A stretch of 64,000 nt of DNA from Pseudomonas anuradhapurensis (GCF_014269225.2 NZ_CP077097.1:4227001-4291000), one strand, 5' to 3'. Positions 8,481 to 17,602 are shown, numbered from the stretch's first letter. Numbers and translations are program-made. The notes: generated by a model not told the origin, from the letters alone.

Positions 8481-9461
8481 ATGACTTTTTCCCTGCGCCG
8501 CCTCGTCCTCGCTACCGGCTGCCTGCTGCTGGCCGGCAACGCCCTCGCTGGCGAACCGAAACGCCCTGAATGCATCGCCCCCGCCTCGCCCGGCGGCGGC
8601 TTCGACCTGACCTGTAAACTGGTGCAAAGCGCCCTGGTGCAGGAAAAGATCCTCAGCAAGCCGATGCGCGTCACCTACATGCCAGGCGGTGTCGGCGCGG
8701 TGGCCTACAACGCGGTGGTCGCCCAACGGCCGGCTGATGCCGGGACCCTGGTGGCCTGGTCCAGCGGCTCGTTGCTGAACCTGGCCCAAGGCAAGTTCGG
8801 CCGTTTTGACGAAAACGCGGTGAAATGGCTGGCCGCCGTCGGTACCAGCTACGGCGCCATCGCGGTGAAGAGCGACTCGCCCTACAAGACCCTCGACGAC
8901 CTGGTCGCGGCGCTGAAGAAAGACCCGAGCAAGGTGGTGATCGGCTCGGGCGGTACCGTTGGCAGCCAGGACTGGATGCAGACCGCGTTGATCGCCAAGG
9001 CGGCGGGTATCAACCCGCGTGACCTGCGCTACGTGGCCCTGGAAGGTGGTGGCGAAATCGCCACGGCACTGCTGGGCGGGCACATTCAGGTGGGTTCGAC
9101 CGACATCTCCGACTCCATGCCACACATCCAGAGCGGCAATATGCGCATCCTCGCGGTGTTCTCGGAAAACCGCCTGGACGAGCCCGAGATGAAAGACATT
9201 CCCACCGCCAGGGAACAGGGCTACGACATCGTCTGGCCAGTGGTACGCGGCTTCTACCTGGGGCCAAAGGTGAGCGACGAAGACTACGCCTGGTGGAAGC
9301 AGTCGTTCGACAAGATGCTGGCCTCGGAAGACTTCGCCAAGCTGCGTGACCAGCGCGAGCTGTTCCCGTTCGCCATGACCGGCGAAGAGCTGGACGGCTA
9401 TGTGAAGAAGCAGGTGGCTGACTACAAGACCCTGGCCCGGGAATTCGGCCTGATCCAGTAA
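8481..9461 (+). CDS. tctC: Tricarboxylate-binding periplasmic protein TctC (Bug family)
   Basis: This 326-residue protein starts with a signal peptide ending in GNALA. It continues with the Bug/TctC solute-binding signature ECIAPASPGGGFDLTCKLVQ, followed by MPGGVGAVAYN. It should capture citrate-like substrates in the periplasm and pass them to the TctAB permease. The ATG is preceded by GGAG. It is the first gene after the porin and is separated from tctB by a 175-bp gap filled with a repeat element, so message levels of tctC and tctBA may differ. Confidence 0.92.
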   Translation: MTFSLRRLVLATGCLLLAGNALAGEPKRPECIAPASPGGGFDLTCKLVQSALVQEKILSKPMRVTYMPGGVGAVAYNAVVAQRPADAGTLVAWSSGSLLNLAQGKFGRFDENAVKWLAAVGTSYGAIAVKSDSPYKTLDDLVAALKKDPSKVVIGSGGTVGSQDWMQTALIAKAAGINPRDLRYVALEGGGEIATALLGGHIQVGSTDISDSMPHIQSGNMRILAVFSENRLDEPEMKDIPTAREQGYDIVWPVVRGFYLGPKVSDEDYAWWKQSFDKMLASEDFAKLRDQRELFPFAMTGEELDGYVKKQVADYKTLAREFGLIQ

Positions 9462-9477
9462 AGCCAACGCCGCTCGC

Positions 9478-9602
9478 TCTTTGTAGGAGCGGCCTTGTGT
9501 CGCGAAAGGGCTGCAAGGCAGCCCCAGCAATTTGCGCAGCGATGCTGAAATCCTGGGGCCGCTTTGCCGCCCTTCGCGACACAAGGCCGCGCCTGCAAAG
9601 GA
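9478..9602. repeat. Inverted repeat pair, GTAGGAGCGGCCTTGTGTCG type
   Basis: A copy reading TGTAGGAGCGGCCTTGTGTC faces an inverted copy (GACACAAGGCCGCGCCTGCA) across about 75 bp. The inner segment is itself partly palindromic. This is a second repeat family, different from the CGCGGGC REPs, and recurs at 54023-54140. It lies inside the tct operon between tctC and tctB. Confidence 0.8.
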
Positions 9603-9636
9603 TCTGCGTCTTGCCGAAAAACGAGAGGATTCCCTG

Positions 9637-10095
9637 ATGATCCTGCAACGCATCTTCGCCCTGGTCCTGCTGGCGGTGTGTGCCGCCCTGGCCGTGATGG
9701 CCTGGCCCTACCAGGCGGCGTTTTCCTATGAGCCGGTGGGCCCGCGCGCCTATCCGTTGCTGATGCTCGGCCTGATGGGCCTGGGCCTGCTGTACCTGGT
9801 GTTCCGCCCCACGCCCATCGTGCGCAAGGACGACGAGCCGGAACTGGACCGCGAGACCCTGATCAAGATCAGCGCCTGTGTCGGCCTGTTGATCGTGTTC
9901 GCCAGCACCTTCGAAGCCCTGGGCTTCATCCTCAGTGCCGTCCTGATCGGCGTGCCCATGGCCCGCCTGTATGGCGGTCGCTGGCTGCACAGCTTCATCG
10001 TGGTGGCAGGCATGAGCCTGTTCCTCTACTGGCTGTTCGACCGCGTGATGGACGTGCCCCTGCCCCTTGGCCTGCTGAGCGTACTGGAGAACTGA
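9637..10095 (+). CDS. tctB: Tricarboxylate transporter small membrane subunit TctB
   Basis: This 152-residue protein has four hydrophobic segments (roughly residues 5-22, 38-56, 75-95 and 115-140). It matches the small integral membrane subunit of tripartite tricarboxylate transporters. It starts at the ATG at 9637, preceded by GAGAGGA. The longer open frame upstream runs through the repeat element. tctA begins 3 bp after its stop codon, so the two are translated together. Confidence 0.9.
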   Translation: MILQRIFALVLLAVCAALAVMAWPYQAAFSYEPVGPRAYPLLMLGLMGLGLLYLVFRPTPIVRKDDEPELDRETLIKISACVGLLIVFASTFEALGFILSAVLIGVPMARLYGGRWLHSFIVVAGMSLFLYWLFDRVMDVPLPLGLLSVLEN

Positions 10096-10098
10096 CAC

Positions 10099-11613
10099 AT
10101 GGATACCTTGAGCTACCTGGGCCAGGGCTTCGGCGTCGCCCTGTCCCCCTACAACCTGGTCACCGCCCTTACCGGCACGCTGATCGGCACCGTGGTCGGC
10201 CTGCTGCCTGGCCTGGGCCCGATCAACGGCGTCGCCCTGCTGATCCCCATCGCCTTCGCCCTCGGCTTGCCGCCGGAATCGGCGCTGATCCTGCTGGCCG
10301 CGGTGTACCTGGGCTGCGAGTACGGCGGCCGCATCAGCTCGATCCTGTTGAACATCCCGGGCGAAGCCTCGACCGTGATGACCACCCTCGACGGCTACCC
10401 GATGGCCCGCAACGGCTTGGCTGGCGTGGCGCTGTCACTGTCGGCATGGAGTTCGTTCATCGGTGCCTTGATCGCCACCTGCGGCATGGTGCTGTTCGCC
10501 CCGCTGCTGGCGAAATGGGCGATTGCCTTCGGCCCGGCGGAATACTTCGTGTTGATGGTCTTCGCCATCGTCGCCCTTGGCGGCATGGCCGGTGACAAGC
10601 CGTTGAAAACCTTCATCGCCGCACTGATCGGCCTGTTCCTGTCGGCCGTTGGTATCGACGCCAACAGTGGCGTGTACCGGTTCACCGGGGACAGCGTGCA
10701 CCTGGCCGACGGCATCCAGTTCGTGGTGCTGGTGCTGGGCTTGTTCTCCATCAGCGAAATCCTCCTGCTGCTGGAAAAGACCCACCATGGCCACCAGGCG
10801 GTCAAGGCCACCGGGCGCATGCTGTTCAACCTCAAGGAAGCCGCCTCGGTGTTCGTGGTGAACATCCGCTGCGGCCTGCTGGGCTTCGTCATGGGCGTGC
10901 TGCCAGGCGCCGGTGCAACCCTGGCCAGCGCCGTTGCCTACATGACCGAGAAACGCCTGGCGGGCGAAAAAGGCAATTTCGGCAAGGGTGATGCCCGCGG
11001 CCTGGCCGCCCCGGAAACCGCCATCGGCGCATCCTGCTGCGGTGCCCTGGTGCCGATGCTGACGCTGGGCGTACCCGGCTCGGGTACCACGGCGGTGATG
11101 ATCGGGGCACTGACCCTGTACAACATCACCCCCGGCCCGCTGTTGTTCGAACAGCAGCCAGACATCGTCTGGGGCCTGATCGCCTCGTTGTTCGTCGCCA
11201 ACATCATGCTGGTGATCCTCAACATTCCGATGATCCGCATCTTTACCCGCATCCTCGCCGTGCCGAACTGGGCACTGGTGCCGGTGATCGCCATCATCAC
11301 TGCGATCGGTGTGTACGCGGTGCATGCCACCACCTTCGACCTGTTCCTGATGGTCGGCATCGGCATCATGGGCTACATCCTGCGCAAGCTGGACTTCCCG
11401 CTGTCGCCGATCCTGCTCGGTTTCATCCTTGGCGGGCTGATGGAGCAGAACCTGCGCCGGGCGCTGTCGATCTCCAACGGTGAGCTGGGCATCCTCTGGT
11501 CGAGCACGATCAGCATGTCGGTATGGGTGCTGACCCTTTGCATGCTGACCCTGCCGCTGCTGCGCAGCTGGCGTAAACGCAGCATGCAACGCCGGGCGAT
11601 GGCCGATGCCTGA
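10099..11613 (+). CDS. tctA: Tricarboxylate transporter large membrane subunit TctA
   Basis: This 504-residue polytopic membrane protein has about 10-12 hydrophobic segments. It carries the family motifs GLLPGLGPINGVALLIP near residue 34 and a second related GVLPGAGATLASAVAY near 265. These paired GxGP-type loops are typical of TctA. It is the main permease of the sodium- or proton-dependent tricarboxylate uptake system and works with TctB and TctC. Its last 8 bp overlap the start of the next gene. Confidence 0.95.
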   Translation: MDTLSYLGQGFGVALSPYNLVTALTGTLIGTVVGLLPGLGPINGVALLIPIAFALGLPPESALILLAAVYLGCEYGGRISSILLNIPGEASTVMTTLDGYPMARNGLAGVALSLSAWSSFIGALIATCGMVLFAPLLAKWAIAFGPAEYFVLMVFAIVALGGMAGDKPLKTFIAALIGLFLSAVGIDANSGVYRFTGDSVHLADGIQFVVLVLGLFSISEILLLLEKTHHGHQAVKATGRMLFNLKEAASVFVVNIRCGLLGFVMGVLPGAGATLASAVAYMTEKRLAGEKGNFGKGDARGLAAPETAIGASCCGALVPMLTLGVPGSGTTAVMIGALTLYNITPGPLLFEQQPDIVWGLIASLFVANIMLVILNIPMIRIFTRILAVPNWALVPVIAIITAIGVYAVHATTFDLFLMVGIGIMGYILRKLDFPLSPILLGFILGGLMEQNLRRALSISNGELGILWSSTISMSVWVLTLCMLTLPLLRSWRKRSMQRRAMADA

Positions 11614-12637
11614 CCGTGGGTTGCCGCTGTCTGTCGCGACCGGGCTGGTTGGCCTTGCTGGTGGTTTTGCCGCCAGCCAGGTCGGCTGGCCGTTGCCGTG
11701 GATGGTCGGCGCGCTGCTGGCGATCATCCTGGTCCGCTGCCTGACGCCCTGGCAACTGCCGGAAATCCCCAACGGGCGCAAATGCGGGCAATGCATCATC
11801 GGCATCGGTATCGGCCTGCACTTCACCCCGGCGGTGATCGAGCAAGTGGCCAGCCATTTCGCGCTGATCTTCTTCGGCGCGCTGTTCATCAGCCTGTCCA
11901 GCGTTATCAGCGTCTGGCTGCTACGGCGCAGCGGCGAAGACCGCGCAACGGCGTTCTTCGCCAGCATGCCCGGCGGCTCGGGGGAGATGGTCAACCTTGG
12001 CGCTCGCAATGGCGCGGTGCTCAGCCAGGTGGCGGCGGCGCAGAGCCTGCGTGTCCTCGCCGTGGTGCTGTGCGTACCGGCGCTGTTCAAGTTTCTGCTG
12101 GGTGATGGGGTGCCGATGAATCACACCGGCAGCGTGAGCTGGGGCTGGCTGGCGCTTATCGCTCCGCTGGGGGTGGCCGTTGCGTTGCTCTGGCAGCGCT
12201 TGCGCCAACCCAATCCATGGTTGTTCGGGCCATTGCTGGTGGCGGCCACGCTGAGCCTGGCGGGCAACCTGCAGATCGCCCTGCCCCACGGCGCCAGCCA
12301 GATTGGCCAGTGGCTGATCGGCAGCGGCCTGGCCTGTCACTTCAACCGGGCATTCTTCCGCCGCGCCCCTTCCTTCCTCCTGCGCACCCTGGTCGCCACT
12401 GCGCTGTGCATGGCGATCGCCGCCAGCGCAGCCTGGGTGCTGAGCGTGATGACCGCGCTGGACCTGCGCTCGCTGACCTTGGGCATGATGCCCGGGGGAA
12501 TTGCCGAGATGAGCCTGACCGCCGAGACCTTGCAGCTGTCGGTACCGCTGGTGACGGCGCTGCAGGTGATGCGGCTGCTACTGGTGCTGTTTCTGGCAGA
12601 GCCACTGTTCCGGCTGTGGAGTGCCAGGCCGGAATGA
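11606..12637 (+). CDS. AbrB-family (PF05145-type) membrane protein
   Basis: This 343-residue protein has around ten transmembrane segments. Glycine-rich repeats appear in both halves (for example WPLPWMVGALLAI near residue 30, and MPGGIAEMSLTAE near residue 293 with MPGGSGEMV near 118). The two-fold repeat and PGG(I/S)xEM motifs fit the AbrB/ammonia-monooxygenase-like membrane family, which some annotations wrongly call transcriptional regulators. Its start overlaps the end of tctA by 8 bp, so it is co-translated with the tricarboxylate transporter. The function is not established; a transport or regulatory accessory role is inferred from position only. Confidence 0.8.
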   Translation: MPDRGLPLSVATGLVGLAGGFAASQVGWPLPWMVGALLAIILVRCLTPWQLPEIPNGRKCGQCIIGIGIGLHFTPAVIEQVASHFALIFFGALFISLSSVISVWLLRRSGEDRATAFFASMPGGSGEMVNLGARNGAVLSQVAAAQSLRVLAVVLCVPALFKFLLGDGVPMNHTGSVSWGWLALIAPLGVAVALLWQRLRQPNPWLFGPLLVAATLSLAGNLQIALPHGASQIGQWLIGSGLACHFNRAFFRRAPSFLLRTLVATALCMAIAASAAWVLSVMTALDLRSLTLGMMPGGIAEMSLTAETLQLSVPLVTALQVMRLLLVLFLAEPLFRLWSARPE

Positions 12638-12644
12638 TCGTGTC

Positions 12645-12676
12645 GCTTTCTTCGCGGGCTTACCCGCGAAGAAAGC
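12645..12676. terminator. Bidirectional hairpin, REP-derived
   Basis: GCTTTCTTCGCGGG and CCCGCGAAGAAAGC form a perfect 14-bp stem around a CTTA loop. It lies in the 54-bp gap between the convergent AbrB-like and ung genes. It has no T-run but is well placed to stop or stabilise both transcripts. Confidence 0.6.
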
Positions 12677-12691
12677 AACGCGGCCGGTCCA

Positions 12692-13384
12692 TCACAGCGG
12701 CGGCAATGCCCAGTTGATCGGGGTCAGCCCGCGCTGTTCGAGGAAGCTGTTGGTGCGGCTGAAATGCCCACAGCCCAGGAACCCGCGGTAAGCCGACAGG
12801 GGCGATGGATGCACCGATTTCAGCACCAGGTGCTTGGTCCCGTCGATCAGCTTCTGCTTGCTTTGCGCATGCGAGCCCCACAGCAGGAACACCACGTTCG
12901 GGCATTGCTCGCTGACCACCTGGATGATCCGGTCGGTAAACAATTCCCAGCCCTTCTTGGCATGTGACGCTGCATTGGCACGCTCCACGGTCATGGTCGT
13001 GTTGAGCAGCAGCACGCCCTGCTCGGCCCAGCTCTGCAGGTAGCCATGGTCGGGAATCGGGATATTCAGGTCACGCTGCAATTCCTTGTAGATGTTGACC
13101 AGCGACGGTGGCGTGGCCACGCCCGGCTGCACCGAGAAACACAGGCCATGCGCCTGCCCCGGCCCGTGATAGGGGTCCTGGCCGAGAATCACCACCTTTA
13201 CCTGGTCCAGCGGCGTCGAATTGAGCGCATTGAAGATCAGCGGCCCTGGCGGGTAGATCTCCTTGCCGGCGGCATATTCGCTACGCAGGAACTCGCGCAG
13301 CTGATGCATGTAGGGCTGGTCGAATTCGGCGCGCAACGCGGCCTTCCAGCCGGGTTCGAGTTTGATGCGATCGTCGTCAGTCAT
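12692..13384 (-). CDS. ung: Uracil-DNA glycosylase
   Basis: This 230-residue family-1 uracil-DNA glycosylase removes uracil from DNA to start base-excision repair. The catalytic water-activating motif GQDPYHG (Asp70) is at 68-74. The uracil-pocket segment GLCFSVQ follows. The minor-groove loop HPSPLS, with the catalytic His, is at 192-197. The start is the ATG at 13384, giving the normal family length; the longer frame upstream has no family similarity. It is divergent from the acyl-CoA hydratase-family gene. Confidence 0.97.
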   Translation of the reverse strand: MTDDDRIKLEPGWKAALRAEFDQPYMHQLREFLRSEYAAGKEIYPPGPLIFNALNSTPLDQVKVVILGQDPYHGPGQAHGLCFSVQPGVATPPSLVNIYKELQRDLNIPIPDHGYLQSWAEQGVLLLNTTMTVERANAASHAKKGWELFTDRIIQVVSEQCPNVVFLLWGSHAQSKQKLIDGTKHLVLKSVHPSPLSAYRGFLGCGHFSRTNSFLEQRGLTPINWALPPL

Positions 13385-13510
13385 GGGGCCTTCCGTAAAC
13401 AATGGCGCGACACTAGGTAAGCCTTGTGCGCTTGTCAAACGATCCGACCGACGACCGGCATGATCGGCCAGGCAAGCCATACTTGTGCGATGACTTGCGC
13501 GAGGTAGTCC

Positions 13511-14617
13511 ATGGCCATTCATTGCGAGGTACTCACCGGCGCCGATGGCGCCCGCATCGGCATCGCCACCCTGGATGCGCCCAAGGCGCTCAACGCCCTG
13601 AACCTGCCGATGATCGAAGTATTGGGCGAGCAGTTGCACGCCTGGGCCCGAGACCCCAGGGTCGTCTGCGTGTTACTGCGCGGCAACGGCAGCAAGGCAT
13701 TCTGCGCAGGGGGCGATGTACGCGCTCTGGCGCACGCCTGCCGCGACCACCCCGGCAGCGTACCACCGCTGGCCGCCACCTTTTTTGCCGCCGAATACCG
13801 CCTGGACTTCGCCCTGCACACCTACCCCAAGCCGCTGCTGTGCTGGGGCCACGGGCATGTGCTGGGCGGCGGCATGGGCCTGCTGCAAGGCGCCAATGTG
13901 CGTATCGTCACCCCCAGCAGTCGGCTGGCCATGCCGGAAATCAGCATCGGCCTGTACCCGGATGTGGGCGCCAGCTGGTTCCTTGCCCGTTTGCCAGGCA
14001 AGCTGGGCTTGTTCCTTGGCCTGACGGGGGCGCCGATCAATGCCCACGACGCCCTTGACCTGGGCCTGGCCGATCGCTTCCTGGGCGAATACCAGCAGGA
14101 AGCGCTGATCGAGGAATTGCTGCAATTGAACTGGCAGGAGCAGACCGCGCTGCAACTGAACAGCCTGCTCAAGGCCGAACAGCACCGGGCCTGCGCCGAA
14201 CTGCCCGAAGCCCAGTGGCTGCCACGACGGCAGGTCATCGACCAGTTGCTCGACGTAGCCGATGCGGCCGCGGCCTGGCGTGCCCTGGAAGGGCTCAAGC
14301 ACCACGACGATCCGCTGCTGGCCGAGGCCGGCCGACAATTGCATGCCGGTTGCCCGCTGACGGCACACCTGGTGTGGGAGCAGATTCGCCGGGCACGCCA
14401 CTTGTCGTTGGCGCAGGTGTTCCAGATGGAATACGGCATGAGCCTGAACTGCTGCCGCCACCCGGAATTCAGCGAAGGGGTACGCGCGCGCCTGCTGGAC
14501 AAGGACAACCAGCCGCGCTGGCACTGGCCGGATGTGGCGCAGGTACCGGCGGCGGTGGTCGAGGCGCATTTTGCCAAGGTGTGGGAAGGCCGCCACCCGC
14601 TGGCAGACCTGGATTAG
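13511..14617 (+). CDS. Enoyl-CoA hydratase/isomerase family protein, probable 3-hydroxyisobutyryl-CoA hydrolase
   Basis: This 368-residue crotonase-fold protein has the oxyanion-hole segment [16 protein letters not shown] near residue 57. [14 protein letters not shown] is near residue 116, and [21 protein letters not shown] lies near residue 140. The [12 protein letters not shown] sequence and the length of about 370 residues are typical of the 3-hydroxyisobutyryl-CoA hydrolase branch (valine catabolism) rather than of 260-residue hydratases. A substrate cannot be fixed from sequence alone, and no valine-degradation genes are adjacent. Confidence 0.85.
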   Translation: MAIHCEVLTGADGARIGIATLDAPKALNALNLPMIEVLGEQLHAWARDPRVVCVLLRGNGSKAFCAGGDVRALAHACRDHPGSVPPLAATFFAAEYRLDFALHTYPKPLLCWGHGHVLGGGMGLLQGANVRIVTPSSRLAMPEISIGLYPDVGASWFLARLPGKLGLFLGLTGAPINAHDALDLGLADRFLGEYQQEALIEELLQLNWQEQTALQLNSLLKAEQHRACAELPEAQWLPRRQVIDQLLDVADAAAAWRALEGLKHHDDPLLAEAGRQLHAGCPLTAHLVWEQIRRARHLSLAQVFQMEYGMSLNCCRHPEFSEGVRARLLDKDNQPRWHWPDVAQVPAAVVEAHFAKVWEGRHPLADLD

Positions 14618-14657
14618 CTTCGAGAGGGGGGCGCATGACGCCCCCGTCTCAATTCAC

Positions 14658-15101
14658 CTACCGCTGCCAGTTCCCCCCTTGCCCACGCCGCCCATCCCAA
14701 CGACGGTCACCGTCCCCCCGTCTGTCGGAATGCCAACGGTCGTTCTGGTAACGCTGGCTGCCGCCACGATAGTCATGCCGATCCCGGTCGCGCCCATAGT
14801 CGTAGCGCTGGCGGTTGCCATAGTCATAGCGTGGGTTGCCATGCCATTGCTTCATCACCGGCGGCGGCGGCGAGCGGTAATATGGCGCTGGCGCCGGGCG
14901 GTAGTAGTAGCGCGGTGCTGGCTGGTAGTAATAGCGCGGTTGTGGCGTCACGTAATAGTGGTCATAGCGGTAATACCCCGGCGACACGTAACGGTCGGCG
15001 TAGTAGTGATCCGAGCGATAGTAGCCCCCGGTCTCGTAGTACGGGACGCAGGCGGCAGTCATCAGCCCCAGCAGGGCGATCAACAGGATTCGATAGGACA
15101 T
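14658..15101 (-). CDS. Small Tyr/Arg-rich lipoprotein
   Basis: This 147-residue protein has a lipoprotein signal peptide ending in the lipobox-like LMTAAC at about residue 18. A low-complexity tail follows, rich in tyrosine, arginine, aspartate and proline (repeats such as PRYYYQPAP and YYYRPAP, then RDRDRHDYRGG). The start is the ATG at 15101, preceded by GGAGG; the longer upstream frame lacks a signal sequence. It is likely an outer-membrane-anchored surface protein. I do not recognise a function. Confidence 0.75.
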   Translation of the reverse strand: MSYRILLIALLGLMTAACVPYYETGGYYRSDHYYADRYVSPGYYRYDHYYVTPQPRYYYQPAPRYYYRPAPAPYYRSPPPPVMKQWHGNPRYDYGNRQRYDYGRDRDRHDYRGGSQRYQNDRWHSDRRGDGDRRWDGRRGQGGNWQR

Positions 15102-15244
15102 GGCGGCCTCCTGGACCGCTGGAGTGCCCGAACAGCGGCGCTGGCGAGCGTCGACGCGAAATGCGATCATCGACATGTGATAAGACCGTGGCGCCAAGGT
15201 GCAGTGCCATTTCTGCAACAATTTGATACAGCTGAGCGGCAGCC

Positions 15245-15457
15245 ATGCCTGACAACCGACACTGCCCCGCCTGTGGCGCGCCCAACCGGTGCAGCCTGGC
15301 CGACCCGGCCCGCGCTACCCAGGCCTGCTGGTGCTATAGCGTAACCATCGACCCGGCCGTGCTTCAGGCCCTGCCTGCCGAGCTGCGCGACCAAGCCTGC
15401 CTGTGCCCGCGCTGCGCTGCGGTTGAACAACAACTGCGCACCTCTGCCGCCGACTGA
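15245..15457 (+). CDS. Cysteine-rich CWC-family small protein
   Basis: This 70-residue protein contains CPACG, NRC, CWC and CLCPRC, a set of cysteines typical of the CWC family (named for its conserved C-W-C triplet, here at about residues 28-30). It probably binds a metal such as zinc. It sits 9 bp upstream of rsuA and is likely co-transcribed with it. No biochemical role is known to me. Confidence 0.85.
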   Translation: MPDNRHCPACGAPNRCSLADPARATQACWCYSVTIDPAVLQALPAELRDQACLCPRCAAVEQQLRTSAAD

Positions 15458-15466
15458 CGGGCCCCA

Positions 15467-16159
15467 ATGCGTCTCGACCGTTTCCTCGCCAACCTGCCCA
15501 GCCACAACCGCCAGCAAGCCCGCCTGATGTTGGCGCAACGCCGCGTGCGGGTGGACGGCCAGGTGGCCAGCGACCCTATGACCGAAGTACGCGAATTCAG
15601 CCGTGTCGAACTCGACGACCAGCTGCTGCAGACAGGCCGGCCGGCGCGCTACCTGATGCTTCACAAGCCCGCAGGCTGCGTCAGCGCCACCCGGGACCCG
15701 CAGCATCGCACCGTGCTCGACCTCCTGCCCGCTGCGCTGCGTGAGGACCTGCACATAGCCGGGCGCCTGGACCTCAACACAACTGGCCTGATGATCCTGA
15801 CCAACGATGGCCAATGGTCACGGCGGCTTACCCAGCCCGCGACCAAGTTGCCCAAGCACTACCTGGTGGAAACCGAGGACGAGATTGGCGAGCACTACGT
15901 GGCCAAATTCCGCGAGGGCTTCTACTTCGCCTTCGAGGATCTGACCACGCAACCTGCCCAGCTGGATATCCTGGGCCCGCGCCAGGCGCGGCTGGCGATC
16001 GTCGAAGGGCGTTATCACCAGGTCAAGCGCATGTTCGGCCATTTCGACAACAAGGTGGTGGGGTTGCACCGCGAGCGCATGGGCGCCATCCACCTGGACC
16101 CGGAATTGGCGCCAGGGGCGTTTCGCGAGCTGACAGCGGATGAAATAGCCACGGTCTAG
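15467..16159 (+). CDS. rsuA: 16S rRNA pseudouridine(516) synthase RsuA
   Basis: This 230-residue protein has an N-terminal S4-type RNA-binding domain (MRLDRFLANLPSHNRQQAR). The RsuA/RluB-type catalytic domain follows; the active-site aspartate lies in GRLDLNTTGL (Asp102), and the later motif GRYHQVKRMFG is conserved. It converts U516 of 16S rRNA to pseudouridine. RsuA rather than RluB/E/F is chosen from overall length and the S4 arrangement. The neighbouring CWC protein gene ends 9 bp upstream. Confidence 0.9.
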   Translation: MRLDRFLANLPSHNRQQARLMLAQRRVRVDGQVASDPMTEVREFSRVELDDQLLQTGRPARYLMLHKPAGCVSATRDPQHRTVLDLLPAALREDLHIAGRLDLNTTGLMILTNDGQWSRRLTQPATKLPKHYLVETEDEIGEHYVAKFREGFYFAFEDLTTQPAQLDILGPRQARLAIVEGRYHQVKRMFGHFDNKVVGLHRERMGAIHLDPELAPGAFRELTADEIATV

Positions 16160-16165
16160 TCTGCC

Positions 16166-16265
16166 TGAGCGGGCCGCTTCGCGGGTGAAACCGCTGCAAC
16201 AGGAGTAACCCAGGCTTCGGCCTTGCAGAAGACCTGTGGGAGCGGGTTCACCCGCGAAGACGCCG
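16166..16265. repeat. REP pair downstream of rsuA
   Basis: A degenerate copy (GCTTCGCGGGTGAAACCGCT) is followed by an inverted copy TGTGGGAGCGGGTTCACCCG about 45 bp away. The layout is the same as the REP pair after nadB. Confidence 0.75.
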
Positions 16266-16307
16266 GCACAGCAATCCAGCAGCGCCATACGACCGCTCAG
16301 CGAGAAA

Positions 16308-16398
16308 AGTCACATTTTCCCCCGAACGGCACTTGCAGGATCCACGACCCGCTGCTTGAATCCAAATCGTCAGTCTGCATGTGACTACCAAGTCACAT
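16308..16398. promoter_or_regulatory. AGTCACAT boxes upstream of phaG
   Basis: AGTCACAT occurs at 16308-16315. A perfect palindrome ATGTGACT-ACCA-AGTCACAT spans 16379-16398. Three copies of one 8-bp half-site within 91 bp upstream of phaG suggest a regulator-binding region. The regulator is unknown. Confidence 0.5.
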
Positions 16399-16604
16399 TT
16401 GCAGTCGAAGACACCTTTTGCCGGCCACCCAAAGCCTCGATGCCTTGGGGCACGGCAAATTGCCCGCCAAAAACAATACCCGTCGACACACGTGCCAAGG
16501 ATCGACACAGGGCCCCGCTTTCTCTTCAGGCAAATGCCTACCTGTCATAAAGAACGTGCACCCTAGGTGACGCGAATACCCTTTTTGCGCCAGGAGTCGA
16601 TGAG

Positions 16605-17492
16605 ATGAGGCCAGAAATTGCTGTACTTGATATCCAAGGTCAGTATCGGGTTTACACGGAGTTCTATCGCGCGGAAGCAGCCGAAAAAACGATCATCCTG
16701 ATCAACGGCTCGCTGGCCACCACCGCCTCGTTCGCCCAAACGGTACGTAACCTGCACCCGCAGTTCAACGTAGTACTGTTCGACCAGCCCTACGCGGGCA
16801 AATCCAAGCCACACAACCGTCATGAACGCCTGATCAGCAAAGAGACCGAAGCGCATATTCTTCTCGAGCTGATCGAGCACTTCCAGGCGGACCACGTGAT
16901 GTCGTTCTCGTGGGGCGGCGCAAGTACCTTGCTGGCGCTGGCGCACCAGCCAAGGCAGGTCAAGAAAGCGGTGGTGAGTTCGTTCTCGCCGGTGATCAAC
17001 GAACCGATGCGCGACTACCTGGAGCGCGGCTGCCAGTACCTGGCCGCCTGTGATCGCTACCAGGTCGGCAACCTGGTCAACGACACCATCGGCAAGTACC
17101 TGCCGTCGCTGTTCAAGCGTTTCAACTACCGGCACGTCAGCAGCCTGGACAGCCATGAGTACGCGCAGATGCATTTCCACATCAACGAAGTGCTGCAGCA
17201 TGACCTGGAACGGGCCCTGAAGGGAGCGCGCAATATCGACATCCCGGTGCTGTTCATCAACGGCGAGCGCGACGAGTACACCACCGTCGAAGATGCCCGG
17301 CAGTTCAGCAAGCATGTGGGCAGGAGCCAGTTCAGCGTGATACGTGACGCAGGGCATTTCCTGGATATGGAACACAAGGCCGCCTGTGAAAGTACTCGCA
17401 GCGTCATGCTCAACTTCCTCAAGCCGACCCTGCGCGAACCGCGCCAACACTACCAGCCGGTACAACAGGGGCAGCATGCATTTGCCATTTGA
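16605..17492 (+). CDS. phaG: (R)-3-hydroxydecanoyl-ACP:CoA transacylase PhaG
   Basis: This 295-residue alpha/beta-hydrolase-fold protein has an N-terminus, MRPEIAVLDIQGQYRVYTEF, that matches the P. putida PhaG as remembered; the total length is also the same. The nucleophile elbow SFSWGG places the active Ser at 102. The late DAGHFLDMEHKAAC supplies the His of the triad. PhaG diverts 3-hydroxyacyl groups from fatty-acid synthesis to medium-chain polyhydroxyalkanoate precursors when cells grow on sugars or other unrelated carbon. It stands alone, away from the pha synthase genes, as in P. putida. The closely related RhlA (rhamnolipid precursor synthesis) is the alternative, less likely given the match. 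Confidence 0.92.
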   Translation: MRPEIAVLDIQGQYRVYTEFYRAEAAEKTIILINGSLATTASFAQTVRNLHPQFNVVLFDQPYAGKSKPHNRHERLISKETEAHILLELIEHFQADHVMSFSWGGASTLLALAHQPRQVKKAVVSSFSPVINEPMRDYLERGCQYLAACDRYQVGNLVNDTIGKYLPSLFKRFNYRHVSSLDSHEYAQMHFHINEVLQHDLERALKGARNIDIPVLFINGERDEYTTVEDARQFSKHVGRSQFSVIRDAGHFLDMEHKAACESTRSVMLNFLKPTLREPRQHYQPVQQGQHAFAI

Positions 17493-17602
17493 GCGCCTCG
17501 GCGCCCTGTAGCCAATACCCGCAGCTATAGGGTGCCGACAAGCTTTTTTATAACTCGGGCTTCTAATTCGTGGAGGGTTCTGGTAAAAAGCTCAGCGCAG
17601 AC

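Larger units (their letters stand above)
16160..16604. other. rsuA-phaG intergenic region
   Basis: This 445-bp region lacks a supported gene. It holds a REP pair (16166-16265) and an AGTCACAT box set (16308-16398). Past about 16400 lies a more AT-rich stretch of about 200 bp leading to phaG, whose AGGAG ribosome site is at 16592-16596. No sigma-70 promoter was clear enough to place. Confidence 0.6.

Noticed and set aside
9010..10098. 362-residue minus-strand frame across tctC-tctB
   Set aside because: It runs through the repeat element and antisense to two recognisable transporter genes.
15101..15221. N-terminal extension of the Tyr-rich lipoprotein frame
   Set aside because: The extension hides the lipoprotein signal; the ATG at 15101 has a GGAGG site and gives a proper lipobox.
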